Assembly (NCBI GenBank): GCA_020431405.1
Contig: JAGQIK010000408.1
Coordinates: forward strand, 1-39,756
DNA length: 39,756 nucleotides
Direction: 5' to 3'
Source: Myxococcales bacterium
Lineage (GTDB): Bacteria > Myxococcota_A > Polyangia > GCA-2747355
Below the pieces are notes generated by a model. That model searched no databases. It was not told where the DNA came from and saw only the letters and a list, made by a program, of their open reading frames with translations. Position 1 is the first letter of the stretch. The number at the start of each line of letters is the position of its first letter. A program made the translations under genes and the position numbers. Shown here piece after piece: positions 31,997-39,756 of the stretch.

Positions 31997-32587
31997 ATGA
32001 GTCGTGTCGTTAGCTTTCATCCCGTCTGGGCGCTCGCCCTGTTGACGCTAGGCTGTCAGGCCAACCTGCCGTCGCAGCGCAACGTACCCTTCGACGCGAT
32101 CAAGCCCGGGCCCTACGCGGGCTACGCGATCTGCATTCCCGCCCGCACCGCGTGCGATCGTACCGCGGACGCGAGCTGCGGCGGCTCGGTGGTCGTCGGT
32201 CCCGAGGACGGCGTCGGCGTCAGCCTGCGCGACTGCGGCACGCTCGATCTCACTTGGCGCGGAACGATCATCACCAACCCCACCGCTGCGCGAGAAGATC
32301 CGGACATCGCCGTCTACCTCGCCGCGCCGTTGCCGAGCGGGGTCTCGATCCTCGTCGAAGGCAGCGCCGACGGCGAGAACTACGTCATCATCGGCGCCCT
32401 CGGCACGTTTCCAGGTTTTGCTCAGCGCTGTAGTCCCAAAGTGGTGGGCAACGAGATCCAGATCGACGCCTCCAACTGCAACCACATCGCCAACGTCAAC
32501 TGGGTTCGCTTCAGCGAAAAGACGCCGGGCACCAGCGACGTGATCATCGATGCCGTCAAAGCGCTCTCGTTCCGTCAGCCGCTGTAA
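31997..32587 (+). CDS. Lipoprotein with beta-rich domain, unknown function
   Basis: A 196-residue predicted lipoprotein: MSRVVSFHPVWALALLTLGC gives lipobox TLGC (Cys20). The mature domain has about six cysteines and beta-strand-like segments (GTLDLTWRGTIITN, DIAVYLAAPLPSGVSILVEGSADGENYVIIGALG, NVNWVRFSEKT). The order 'secondary property of an event, then NWVRF' resembles carbohydrate-binding/discoidin-like sandwiches, but I cannot assign a family. It overlaps the following propeller gene by 38 bp, so the two are probably co-expressed and act at the same place on the cell envelope. Confidence 0.75.
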   Translation: MSRVVSFHPVWALALLTLGCQANLPSQRNVPFDAIKPGPYAGYAICIPARTACDRTADASCGGSVVVGPEDGVGVSLRDCGTLDLTWRGTIITNPTAAREDPDIAVYLAAPLPSGVSILVEGSADGENYVIIGALGTFPGFAQRCSPKVVGNEIQIDASNCNHIANVNWVRFSEKTPGTSDVIIDAVKALSFRQPL

Positions 32588-34751
32588 GGCCAGAGCGCTC
32601 GCCCTGCTCGCGATGACGGTGGCGCTGGCGCCGGGCGACGGCTTGGCGCGGCGGCGACGGCGCAAGCTCAGGCGCCCCAAGCCGGCCGTCGCGCGCGCCA
32701 AGGTCGATCCCAACGCCGGCTTTTCGCGCGTGCGCGCGCTGGCCGGCATCAAGCTGCCCGCGTCGACGCCGAGCGGCAAGTTCAAGGGCAGCATGGGCAA
32801 GGACGTCGTGCTGCACGACGTGACCAACACGCTGCGCCTGACGTTCATGCGCACGATCACCGTCTCGCGCAAGAACCCCAACGTCGCCTACGTCGGCTCT
32901 TACGACGGCTACGTCTTCAAGACCACCGACGGTGGCAAGACGTGGGACGAGTCGCGGCTGATCGTCGAGCCGCGCCCGTTCTACGGCGACGGCGGCCAGC
33001 GGCTCTACTTCGGCGTGCATCGCCGCGCCGGGGGCTCGGGCTACATGGGGCTGCCCATCGGCGATACGGCGGTGGCGGGGCGCAACAAGCTGTTGCAGAT
33101 GCGGCCGATGGACGTCGCCTTCAGTCGAATCCGCGCGGGCGCCGGCTCGCGCGTGGGCGCCGCCGAGAACGCCAACTTCGGCATCGGCCTGCCAGGCGGC
33201 GCGCCGCGTTTGCAGAACCTGGTGCGCAAGTTCAAAAAACCCACCGCCGGTCTCAACATTAAGCAGACGCTCTATCTGCGCGGCGTACGCCCCACCGAGG
33301 TGCGCCAGATCATCATCCACCCCAAAAACGAGAACATCGTCTACGCCTGCACGTTCTTCGGGCTCTACATGTCCGAGGACGGCGGGCTCAACTGGGTGCG
33401 CACCTTCCTCGGCATCAACCCGCGCGGGCGCATCGCGGCCACCGTCGCCGTCGATCCGAGCAACGACAAGAACGTGATGCTCGCCACCGGCAACGGCGTC
33501 TACGTCTCGAGCGACGGCGGCGAGAACTACATCAAGAGCACCGCGCAGGGCGTCGGCGGCGGCTTCATCAACTGGATTCAGTTTCATCCCTGGAAGCCCA
33601 ACTACGTTTACGCCTGCACGGACTTCGGCCTCTTGCGCTCGTCGGACAGCGGCAAGACGTGGGACTGGATCTACTTCACGACGTTCCCCGCGGCGCGCGT
33701 GGTGCGCTACATCACCATCGACCCGCTGACCCAGAAGACGGCGTGGATCGCCACCCACGACGGCATCTTCAAGACTGACGACGTGCTCAACGGCTCGCTC
33801 GAGGACTGGAAGCGCGTCGGCGGTCTGCGCTTCACCGCCACGGCGGTGTGGAAGATCGAGGCCAACCCCAAGCGCCCCGGTCACCTGTGGGCGATCACCA
33901 ACATGACCCTACCGCGCATCGACAAGCCTGGCGAGTCGGACGTCGGTGGCGCGTTTTTGTGGGAGAGCCTCGACGGCGGTGAGACGTGGACGATCATCTT
34001 CTCCGGCCTGACCTACGGCGCCATCCAGTGGTTCGACACCGATCCCACTGACCCCGACCTGCTGTGGATCTGTTGGTCACGCGGGCTGCACCGCATGCGC
34101 CGGCGCCACAAGCAGGAGTCGCGCAGCGAGCAGCGCCGCCAGCTGGCCATCACCGAGAAGCTGCTGGTCGACTATCCCTCGCAGAGTGACGTGATCATCG
34201 CCGCAGGACGCTTCACCGGCGTCGAGCCGAGCCGCCAGCTGGGTTACCGCTTCCGCTCGCGGCTCAAGGCGCTGGTGCCGCGCGTCGACGCGACCTACGT
34301 CTACTACCGCTCCAACGACTTCGGCGTGCTGCAGGATGGGCGTTACATCCTGCCGTTCCGCTACCGCTGGATGACCAACTTCCGCTTCCACGAGCTGCGC
34401 GTGATGCTGACGTGGAACCTCTTCGACCTCGTCTTCGATCTCAAGGCGTCGCTGTTCGGCCGCATCGACCGCATCAACGGCGAGATGCGCGCCTATCTCA
34501 ACCACGCCATCCATCGCTTCTATGGCGAGCTGTTGCGGCTGCAGATCGTGATGGCCACGCGCCCTCCCGAGGACCTGCGCGTGCGCCTGATGTACAAGCT
34601 GCGCATCAAAGAGCTCGAGAGCTACATCGACCTGATAACGGGCGGCTATCTCACGCGCTGGAAGAAGGGCGATCGGCCCTCTCCGTGGAAGACGCCTTGG
34701 TTCAAACGATGGCCCGGAGTCCGGCGTGCTTGGTTCAAGCAGGCCCAGTGA
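32550..34751 (+). CDS. Exported beta-propeller protein with C-terminal helical domain, paralog 1
   Basis: A 733-residue secreted protein (signal peptide ~1-33, ending GLA-R). Residues ~80-510 carry BNR/sialidase-like Asp-box motifs typical of YCF48/Vps10-type propellers: TDGGKTW (~125), EDGGLNW (~275), SDGGENY (~320), SDSGKTW (~364), LDGGETW (~473). Residues ~525-705 form a second domain (YRFRSRLKALVPRVDATYVYY, MLTWNLFDLVFDLKASLFGRIDR, RFYGELLRLQIVMATRPP, RIKELESYIDLITGGYLTR), homologous to the separate protein encoded next (34773). The ATG at 32550 lies inside the previous gene without a clear ribosome-binding site; ATG 32613 is an alternative but cuts the signal peptide. Confidence 0.82.
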   Translation: MPSKRSRSVSRCKARALALLAMTVALAPGDGLARRRRRKLRRPKPAVARAKVDPNAGFSRVRALAGIKLPASTPSGKFKGSMGKDVVLHDVTNTLRLTFMRTITVSRKNPNVAYVGSYDGYVFKTTDGGKTWDESRLIVEPRPFYGDGGQRLYFGVHRRAGGSGYMGLPIGDTAVAGRNKLLQMRPMDVAFSRIRAGAGSRVGAAENANFGIGLPGGAPRLQNLVRKFKKPTAGLNIKQTLYLRGVRPTEVRQIIIHPKNENIVYACTFFGLYMSEDGGLNWVRTFLGINPRGRIAATVAVDPSNDKNVMLATGNGVYVSSDGGENYIKSTAQGVGGGFINWIQFHPWKPNYVYACTDFGLLRSSDSGKTWDWIYFTTFPAARVVRYITIDPLTQKTAWIATHDGIFKTDDVLNGSLEDWKRVGGLRFTATAVWKIEANPKRPGHLWAITNMTLPRIDKPGESDVGGAFLWESLDGGETWTIIFSGLTYGAIQWFDTDPTDPDLLWICWSRGLHRMRRRHKQESRSEQRRQLAITEKLLVDYPSQSDVIIAAGRFTGVEPSRQLGYRFRSRLKALVPRVDATYVYYRSNDFGVLQDGRYILPFRYRWMTNFRFHELRVMLTWNLFDLVFDLKASLFGRIDRINGEMRAYLNHAIHRFYGELLRLQIVMATRPPEDLRVRLMYKLRIKELESYIDLITGGYLTRWKKGDRPSPWKTPWFKRWPGVRRAWFKQAQ

Positions 34752-34772
34752 TGAGCGTAGAAGGAGAACGAA

Positions 34773-35408
34773 ATGTATAGAACGTTGTTGACCGCGCTGT
34801 GCGCGCTGCTGCTGCTGACCTCGACGGTCAGCGCGCAGGAGCACAAGTGGACCGAGCGCGAGATCCTCGCCAAGTTCGCGCACGAGCCCACCGTGCAGCA
34901 GGTGCAGGACAAGGCGATCCGCTACTACCAGGTGCACCCCGATCGCATCTTGTCGCTGCGCCGCAACGCGCAGCTCAAGGCGCTGGTGCCCTCGATCAGC
35001 GGCGAGTTCTCCAACTCGATCTCCAACACCTACCGGCGCATGGACGATGGTCTGTACGTGCAGGGACTCGGCGGCATCGCCAAAGAGGACGAGAAGATCA
35101 ACGGCGACCGCATCGGCTTCCGCGTGCAGGCCAGCTGGGCGCTCGACCGACTCGTCTTCAACGCCGAGGTGCTCGACGTGCAGTCGCTGATCGGCATCCT
35201 CGACGGCGTCGTGCGCGAGGTGACGACCGTCTACTACATCCGCCGCCGCCTGCAGATCGACATGATCCTGCGTCCGCCGAAGTCGCTGGCGACCAAGATC
35301 TCGCAGCGCATCCGCGTCGAGGAGCTCACCGGTCTGCTCGACGCGATGACCGGCGGCTACATGACGAAGTCGATCACGAAGTCGAAGCGGCGCCGCCGCA
35401 AGAAGTAG
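34773..35408 (+). CDS. Stand-alone copy of the propeller proteins' C-terminal domain
   Basis: A 211-residue secreted protein (signal peptide ending VSA-Q, residue ~22). Its mature part parallels the C-terminal domains of both flanking propeller proteins: LRRNAQLKALVPSISGEF against FRSRLKALVPRVDATY, ASWALDRLVFNAEVLDVQSL against LTWNLFDLVFDLKASLFGRI, VREVTTVYYIRRRLQIDMILRPP against AIHRFYGELLRLQIVMATRPP, and IRVEELTGLLDAMTGGYMT against LRIKELESYIDLITGGYLT. The shared (E)L...LD..TGGY ending is seen in many deltaproteobacterial exported proteins but has no known function. AAGGAG (34761-34766) precedes the ATG. The C-terminus is a basic tail (KSKRRRRKK). Confidence 0.8.
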   Translation: MYRTLLTALCALLLLTSTVSAQEHKWTEREILAKFAHEPTVQQVQDKAIRYYQVHPDRILSLRRNAQLKALVPSISGEFSNSISNTYRRMDDGLYVQGLGGIAKEDEKINGDRIGFRVQASWALDRLVFNAEVLDVQSLIGILDGVVREVTTVYYIRRRLQIDMILRPPKSLATKISQRIRVEELTGLLDAMTGGYMTKSITKSKRRRRKK

Positions 35409-35414
35409 CGCGTC

Positions 35415-35471
35415 GGGCCTCGGGCCTCGGGCCTCGGGCTTCAGGGTGCTGGCTCGCTCGCTTCGCGAGCG
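35415..35471. repeat. TCGGGCC tandem repeats and a 7-bp hairpin
   Basis: Three copies of TCGGGCC followed by TCGGGCT lie at about 35413-35440. Just after them, CGCTCGC-TTC-GCGAGCG (35455-35471) forms a perfect 7-bp stem. No T-run follows. The structures lie between the stand-alone domain gene and the second propeller gene and may limit read-through. Confidence 0.55.
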
Positions 35472-35486
35472 TCGCAGGTTGCCGGT

Positions 35487-37667
35487 ATGCGTTGGCGGCT
35501 GGTGATGTGTTGGATGGGGGGCGTCTTGCTCGTGTCGAGCGGGGCCGAGGTGCGCGCTGCGCCGAAGCCCAAGCCTGCTAGCAAGCCGGCGGCAAAACCG
35601 GCGGGCGACGACGACCCGTCGACGCACCCGACCAACGGTGCGGCGCCCGTCGATCCCGACGCCAAGTCGAGCCGCGTCAAGCTGCTCGCCGACGCCTTCA
35701 AAGGCAGCATGAGCGGCGGCGTGTCGCTGGTCGACCATACCTACACGCTGCGGCTCAACTTCATGCGCACCATCACGGTCTCGCCGCATGATCCCAAGGT
35801 CGCCTACGTCGGCTCCTACGACGGCTACGTGTTCAAGACCATCGACGGCGGCAAGACCTGGGACGAGTCGCGTCTGATCGTCGAGCCGCGTCCGTTCTAC
35901 GGCGACGGCGGCCAGCGCCTGTACTACGGCATTCATCGCCGCGCCGGCGGGGCAGGGCACTCCGGTCTACCGGTGGGTGATACGTCAGTGCCGGGTCGCA
36001 ACCGCTTGCTCTCCATGCGCCCCGTCGACGTCGCCTTCAGCCGCATCAGCGCCAGCGCCGGCGGGCGCGTCGGCGCCGCCGAGAACACCAACTTCGGCAT
36101 CGGTCTGCCCGGCGGCGCGCCACGCCTGCAGAACCTGGTGCGCAAGTTCAAAAAGCCCACCGCCGGCCTCAACATCAAGCAGACGCTCTTTCTGCGCGGC
36201 GTGCGCCCCACCGAGGTGCGCCAAATCATCGTGCACCCCAAGAAGCCCAACGTCGTGTTCGCCTGCACGTTCTTCGGCCTCTACATGAGCTACGACGGCG
36301 GCCTCAACTGGGTGCGTACGTTCCTCGGCATCAACCCCGCAGGGCGCATCGCGGTCACGGTCGCCGTCGATCCGACCAACGAGAAGAACGTGATGCTCGC
36401 CACGGGCAACGGCATCTACGTCTCCACCGACGGCGGCGAAAACTACATCAAGAGCACGGCGCAGGGGGTCGGCGGCGGCTTCATCAACTGGATCGAGTAT
36501 CACCCGCGCGACTCGCGCTACGTGCTGGCCTGCACCGAGTTCGGCCTGCTGCGTTCCAACGATCGCGGCCGCAGCTGGGACTGGATTTACTTCACCACGT
36601 TTCCCGCCGCGCGCGTGGTGCGCTACATCACCTTCGATCCCAAGACACCGCAAGCCTGGATCGGCACCCACGACGGCATCTTCACCGTCGACAACGTCTT
36701 CACGGGCAGCCTCGAGGACTGGCGGCGCGTGGGCGGTCTGGCCTTCACCAGCGTCGAGGTGCACAAGATCCAAGCCAACCCCAGCCGCAGCGGGCACCTC
36801 TGGGCGATGACCGACATGACGCTGCCGACGGTCAACAAGCCTGGCAACGTGGCTACCGGCGGCTCGTTCATCTGGGAGACCATCGACGGCGGCAAGCACT
36901 GGAAGGTCATCTTCTCGGGGCTCAACCAGGGCGCCGTCGAGTGGTTCGACGTCGATCGCGACGACCCCGATCTGCTCTGGATCGTCTGGTCGCGCGCGCT
37001 GTTCCGCATGCGCCGTCCGAGAAAGCAGCCGCCGGCTGCCGAGCAGCGGCGACAGATGCGCGTGACCACGCGCGTGCTCGAGGAGATGCCGCGACAGAGC
37101 GACGTGTTTATCGCGGCGCAGCGCTTCATGGGCGTCGAGCCTGCCCGGCGCCTCAAGTACCGCTTCCGCTCGCGGCTCAAGTCGCTGGTGCCGCGCCTCG
37201 ACGCGACCTACGTCTACTATCGCTCCAACGACTACGATGTGCTGCAGGACGGGCGCTACATCCTGCCGTTTCGCTACCGCTCGAAGGTGCGGTTTCAGTT
37301 CCACGAGTTTCGCGCGATGTTGACGTGGAACCTCTTCGACCTCGTCTTCAACTTGCAGGCGTCGTTCTTTGGACGCATCCAGCGCATCAACGGCGAGCTC
37401 TACGCCTACGTCTATCACTGCATCCACCGCTTCTACGGCGAGCTGGTGCGCCTGCGGGTGACGATGGCGACCAATCCACCGCGCGATCTGCGCATCCGCA
37501 TGATGTACAAGCTGCGCATCGCCGAGCTTTCGAGCTATGTCGACCTGATCACCGGCGGCTATCTGACGCGCTACAAGAAGGGCGATCACCCCTCGCCCTG
37601 GAAGACGCCGTGGTTTCGCCGCTGGCCCGGGGTGCGGCAGTCCTGGTTCGCGCACACGAAGCGATAG
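35487..37667 (+). CDS. Exported beta-propeller protein with C-terminal helical domain, paralog 2
   Basis: A 726-residue paralog of the protein encoded at 32550, highly similar over nearly the whole length (for example PRPFYGDGGQRLYYG, GLPGGAPRLQNLVRKFKKPT, GVRPTEVRQIIVHPK). Signal peptide ~1-25 (MRWRLVMCWMGGVLLVSSGAEVRA), then a Lys/Pro/Ala linker. Asp-box motifs (DGGKTW, DGGLNW, DGGENY, DRGRSW, DGGKHW) define the propeller, followed by the same C-terminal domain ending LITGGYLTRYKKGD. Many differences between the gene pair are synonymous, so the similarity reflects protein-level selection after an old duplication. Possible roles: outer-surface binding or assembly of a shared complex with the 34773 product. 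Confidence 0.82.
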   Translation: MRWRLVMCWMGGVLLVSSGAEVRAAPKPKPASKPAAKPAGDDDPSTHPTNGAAPVDPDAKSSRVKLLADAFKGSMSGGVSLVDHTYTLRLNFMRTITVSPHDPKVAYVGSYDGYVFKTIDGGKTWDESRLIVEPRPFYGDGGQRLYYGIHRRAGGAGHSGLPVGDTSVPGRNRLLSMRPVDVAFSRISASAGGRVGAAENTNFGIGLPGGAPRLQNLVRKFKKPTAGLNIKQTLFLRGVRPTEVRQIIVHPKKPNVVFACTFFGLYMSYDGGLNWVRTFLGINPAGRIAVTVAVDPTNEKNVMLATGNGIYVSTDGGENYIKSTAQGVGGGFINWIEYHPRDSRYVLACTEFGLLRSNDRGRSWDWIYFTTFPAARVVRYITFDPKTPQAWIGTHDGIFTVDNVFTGSLEDWRRVGGLAFTSVEVHKIQANPSRSGHLWAMTDMTLPTVNKPGNVATGGSFIWETIDGGKHWKVIFSGLNQGAVEWFDVDRDDPDLLWIVWSRALFRMRRPRKQPPAAEQRRQMRVTTRVLEEMPRQSDVFIAAQRFMGVEPARRLKYRFRSRLKSLVPRLDATYVYYRSNDYDVLQDGRYILPFRYRSKVRFQFHEFRAMLTWNLFDLVFNLQASFFGRIQRINGELYAYVYHCIHRFYGELVRLRVTMATNPPRDLRIRMMYKLRIAELSSYVDLITGGYLTRYKKGDHPSPWKTPWFRRWPGVRQSWFAHTKR

Positions 37668-37701
37668 GGCTTTTGTCGGGCCGCAGCGTATAAGGGCCGT
37701 C

Positions 37702-38472
37702 GTGACGCGTGCGCTCGCCATCGTGCTGCTGCTTCGATCGTCGGTCGCACTCGCGGTGCCGCCGGCTGCCGCGATCTACCGCACCATCCGCAGCAAGCAG
37801 AAGGCGCTCGACGCCTGCTACCGAAAGGCGCTCGCGCGTGACCCGTCGCTGGTGCTGCGTGTCGATCTGCACCTGCGCGTCGGCACCGACGGCAGGGTCG
37901 TCAGGTCGACGCCCAAGCTGAAGCGCTACGCGGGCAAGGGATCGATCAACCCGCTGATCCGCTGCGTGCAGACGGAGGTCAAACGATGGCGCTTCACCAC
38001 GCGCGGGGTGGTTCACGAGGTGATGATTCCGCTGGTCTTCAAGCGCACGCCGGACACCATGCCGGCGCCGAAGGTGGCGCTCGACGTTCGCTCGCAGCGC
38101 GGACCGCTGCGCGAGGTCGAGATCCGCGCCGTCGTGCGGCGTGACCAGGCGTCGATGGTCGCCTGCTACGACCGCGAGCGGCGCCGCCACCGCACCGCCC
38201 TGCGCGGCGAGATCGACGTGGTGTTGAGCATCGCGCCGAGCGGTGTGGTCAAGCACACGACCGTTCGCTGGCGCCGCATGGAGGTGCTCGCCGGCGCCAA
38301 CATCGCCAGCTGCGTGCGCATGGTCGCGGCGAGCTGGCGCTTCGCGCGCCGCAAGGCGCCGACGCTCGTCACGCTGCGCTACGCCATGAGCCCGCCGACG
38401 CCGCGAGCGGGCCCCAAAGAGCCAAACCCCGCCGGCTTGCTCGAGCGCTGGCGCAAGAAGCCGCGCCAGTAG
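37702..38472 (+). CDS. Exported protein with two AgmX/PglI-like domains
   Basis: A 256-residue protein with a signal peptide (MTRALAIVLLLRSSVALA). Two related modules follow, each with the AgmX/PglI C-terminal pattern of a CY motif, a beta-rich DGxV section, and a later Cys before a W-R-F: module 1 LDACYRKAL...LHLRVGTDGRVVRS...IRCVQTEVKRWRF (~35-97), module 2 MVACYDRER...VVLSIAPSGVVKHT...ASCVRMVAASWRF (~150-215). Each pair of cysteines could form a disulphide. AgmX/PglI-like domains are TonB-C-like and are linked to adventurous gliding in myxobacteria, but the module is widespread in unrelated proteins. GTG start; TATAAG at ~37689 could be part of a promoter. Confidence 0.72.
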   Translation: MTRALAIVLLLRSSVALAVPPAAAIYRTIRSKQKALDACYRKALARDPSLVLRVDLHLRVGTDGRVVRSTPKLKRYAGKGSINPLIRCVQTEVKRWRFTTRGVVHEVMIPLVFKRTPDTMPAPKVALDVRSQRGPLREVEIRAVVRRDQASMVACYDRERRRHRTALRGEIDVVLSIAPSGVVKHTTVRWRRMEVLAGANIASCVRMVAASWRFARRKAPTLVTLRYAMSPPTPRAGPKEPNPAGLLERWRKKPRQ

Positions 38473-38486
38473 GCCCAGAGGGCGCT

Positions 38487-39428
38487 CTAGTTGCAGGTGT
38501 CGGGCGATGGCCCCGGCGTGGCGTTGGGATCCTGGCCGAACACCGACAGCTCGGCGACGCCGAAGGTCTCGGTGGTGTTGCCGTCGCTCTTGGCGTCCTC
38601 GTAGAGCAGCAGCGCCACCCAGCGGGCGCGCTCGGGCGTGATCGCGATGTTCTGAGCCGTGCTGTCGCCGTTTTGCTCGTCTTTGACGAGCGTCCAGTCG
38701 CCGCTCTGCGGATCCGGATCCGCCGGCGCCGCGACGCTGCTGACGAGCAACGACCAGCACTTGGCGTGCGAGGCGGCCCAGCGCAGCTCCACGCGCGAGA
38801 CGGTGTAGACCTTGCCGAGGTCGAGCTTGATCCAGGCGAAGCTGTCGCAGGTGTCGCCGCCGTCGACGTCGGTGAACGAGAGCATCGAGGCGGTCTGGCT
38901 GTTGCCGTCGTTGATCGCCGAGAGCGCGCCCTGAGTCGGCTGCACAGACGCGCTCACCGGGCCGTCCTTGGAGACGTTGCGCACCGAGCCGACCCCGCCG
39001 TCGCCCGCCTGCGTCCGGTGCGTCATGGCGAGCTTGGCGCTCTCACCGGGGCAGCCCTTCTGATCGAGCGGGATGATCTCGAGGTTGTTGAGCGCGTCTT
39101 CGATGAGGCGCACCTCGAGGCAGAAGGTGCCGTCACTCTCCACCGGGAACAGCCCTGTGTTGCCCGCGCCGCCGCGTGCGGTGACATTGCGCGCGCCCGT
39201 CGCGGATCCTCGGATCGGCAGCAAAGCGTAGGGGGTCGGGTTGAAGGGTTGGATCAACGTCGGCGCTGGCAGCGACGAGGTGCAGCCGCCGTCGGTGCCG
39301 CCGTCGGGACCAGCTGGCTGGTCGTCCTTGCAGCCGGTGGTCACAGCGAGCACAGCGGCGAGGAGCGCGGCGGCGGCGACAGCAGGGTGTCGGCGGCGCG
39401 AAAGTGCACCGGATCGGGCAGGTTTCAT
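38487..39428 (-). CDS. Lipoprotein with F5/8 type C (discoidin-like) domain
   Basis: A 313-residue predicted lipoprotein: N-terminal MKPARSGALSRRRHPAVAAAALLAAVLAVTTGC with lipobox TTGC (Cys33). An Asp/Gly/Pro linker leads to a small Ig-like part (~55-130: LIQPFNPTPYALLPIRGSATGARNVTARGG...DGTFCLEVRL). Residues ~155-300 match the F5/8 type C pattern: SAINDGNSQTASMLSF, FAWIKLDLGKVYTVSRVELRW, and a late ARWVALLLYEDA...FGVAELSVFG. Such domains bind carbohydrate or surface ligands. It is convergent with the AgmX/PglI-like gene (14 bp between stops) and divergent from the truncated lipoprotein at the window end. Confidence 0.78.
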   Translation of the reverse strand: MKPARSGALSRRRHPAVAAAALLAAVLAVTTGCKDDQPAGPDGGTDGGCTSSLPAPTLIQPFNPTPYALLPIRGSATGARNVTARGGAGNTGLFPVESDGTFCLEVRLIEDALNNLEIIPLDQKGCPGESAKLAMTHRTQAGDGGVGSVRNVSKDGPVSASVQPTQGALSAINDGNSQTASMLSFTDVDGGDTCDSFAWIKLDLGKVYTVSRVELRWAASHAKCWSLLVSSVAAPADPDPQSGDWTLVKDEQNGDSTAQNIAITPERARWVALLLYEDAKSDGNTTETFGVAELSVFGQDPNATPGPSPDTCN

Positions 39429-39614
39429 AGTCGATACGCTAGCTTGTGCTCAGTTGTCGGGGCCGATCCACTTGCGGCCACTGCCGCCTGCACTGTATTC
39501 GATTATTGGACGACTTTCCTGCCAGGGCCACCGCCGGAAAACCAAGTGATCTGGGGGGCACGCTGTGACCAGCTGGCTGTGATAGTTGCCACTGGTCTGC
39601 AAACGGTTGTCTAA

Positions 39615-39681
39615 GTGCTTAAAAGCACGTGCGTTGAATGGGGTCTCAGGCTGGTACGCAGCTTGTATTGAGAGGCTGCGT
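39615..39681. other. Two inverted repeats upstream of the last lipoprotein gene
   Basis: GTGCTT-AA-AAGCAC (39615-39628) is a perfect 14-bp operator-like palindrome in a TTAAAA-containing AT patch. ACGCAGC (39656-39662) and GCTGCGT (39675-39681) form a 7-bp stem with a 12-base loop ending 20 bases before the ATG at 39701. No matching -35/-10 pair is clear. The rest of 39429-39700 shows no gene. Confidence 0.5.
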
Positions 39682-39700
39682 GATTCTCAAGGGACAACCC

Positions 39701-39756
39701 ATGCGTGCATACCTCGGTTCGATCGCGATCCTGATGTTCGTCGCTGGCTGCGGTGC
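39701..39756 (+). CDS. Start of a lipoprotein gene, cut by the window end
   Basis: Only 18 codons are present: MRAYLGSIAILMFVAGCG, a short basic start, hydrophobic segment and lipobox VAGC (Cys17). AAGGGA (39689-39694) is a good ribosome-binding site. The product cannot be identified from this fragment. Confidence 0.65.
   Translation, partial: MRAYLGSIAILMFVAGCG

Noticed and set aside
1-39756. tRNA, rRNA, transposase, integrase or phage genes.
   Set aside because: None recognised on either strand by reading; short structured RNAs cannot be fully excluded without a covariance-model scan.

Overview
The window is about 40 kb of GC-rich DNA with a style typical of Myxococcota and related deltaproteobacterial lineages. 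It has Hanks-type Ser/Thr kinases, FHA proteins, a kinase-ATPase-TPR-GAF-sigma54 mosaic regulator, many Asp/Gly-rich or Cys-rich lipoproteins, TSP3-repeat OmpA porins, AgmX/PglI-like modules, and frequent GTG/TTG starts. The assignment rests on gene content only; no rRNA, tRNA, CRISPR array, phage gene or transposase was seen.

Layout. 325-2615 (+): an exported family-3 solute-binding protein, two paralogous very small secreted Cys/Tyr/Arg proteins, and a small secreted protein of unknown role, probably one operon. 2633-9825 (-): TPR/GT-linker membrane protein, Cys-rich lipoprotein, double-FHA protein, DUF6178-like protein and a SulP-STAS-cNMP transporter; the first three are abutting or overlapping. 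9903-11812 (-): lipoprotein and membrane Ser/Thr kinase joined by a TTGA stop/start overlap. 12037-14791: a small lipoprotein (+), an exported Ntn-hydrolase (-) and a VanZ-like membrane protein (+).

14709-17367 (-) is the most interesting locus: methyltransferase, ATP-dependent RNA ligase and HD-Pnk end-healing enzyme, each overlapping the next by 4 bp. HD-Pnk/ligase pairs are known. The sequence suggests a complete heal-and-seal RNA repair cassette with a methyltransferase as its first gene, functionally parallel to Pnkp/Hen1 but built from different modules.

17422-24965: CtpA-type protease, divergent polysaccharide deacetylase, double-FHA membrane protein, a TIM-barrel-like protein (-) and an OmpA/TSP3 outer-membrane protein. 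Three of these + strand genes, and the first gene of the window, carry in their upstream regions a shared element: a CGCGGC-tetraloop-GCCGCG hairpin followed by a conserved 19-base core near ATTGATTCGACCGCTGACG. The first copy lacks the hairpin. This unexplained element looks like a leader/regulatory module or a small repeat family.

25015-30907: a one-TM small protein whose start lies in a 10-bp hairpin, a small conserved cysteine protein (-), and the 1754-residue signalling mosaic. 31077-39756 is an exported-protein region: twin lipoproteins sharing CNATPINVP, another lipoprotein, two paralogous beta-propeller proteins flanking a free-standing copy of their C-terminal domain, a duplicated AgmX/PglI-like protein, an F5/8C-type lipoprotein (-), and the start of another lipoprotein cut by the window edge.
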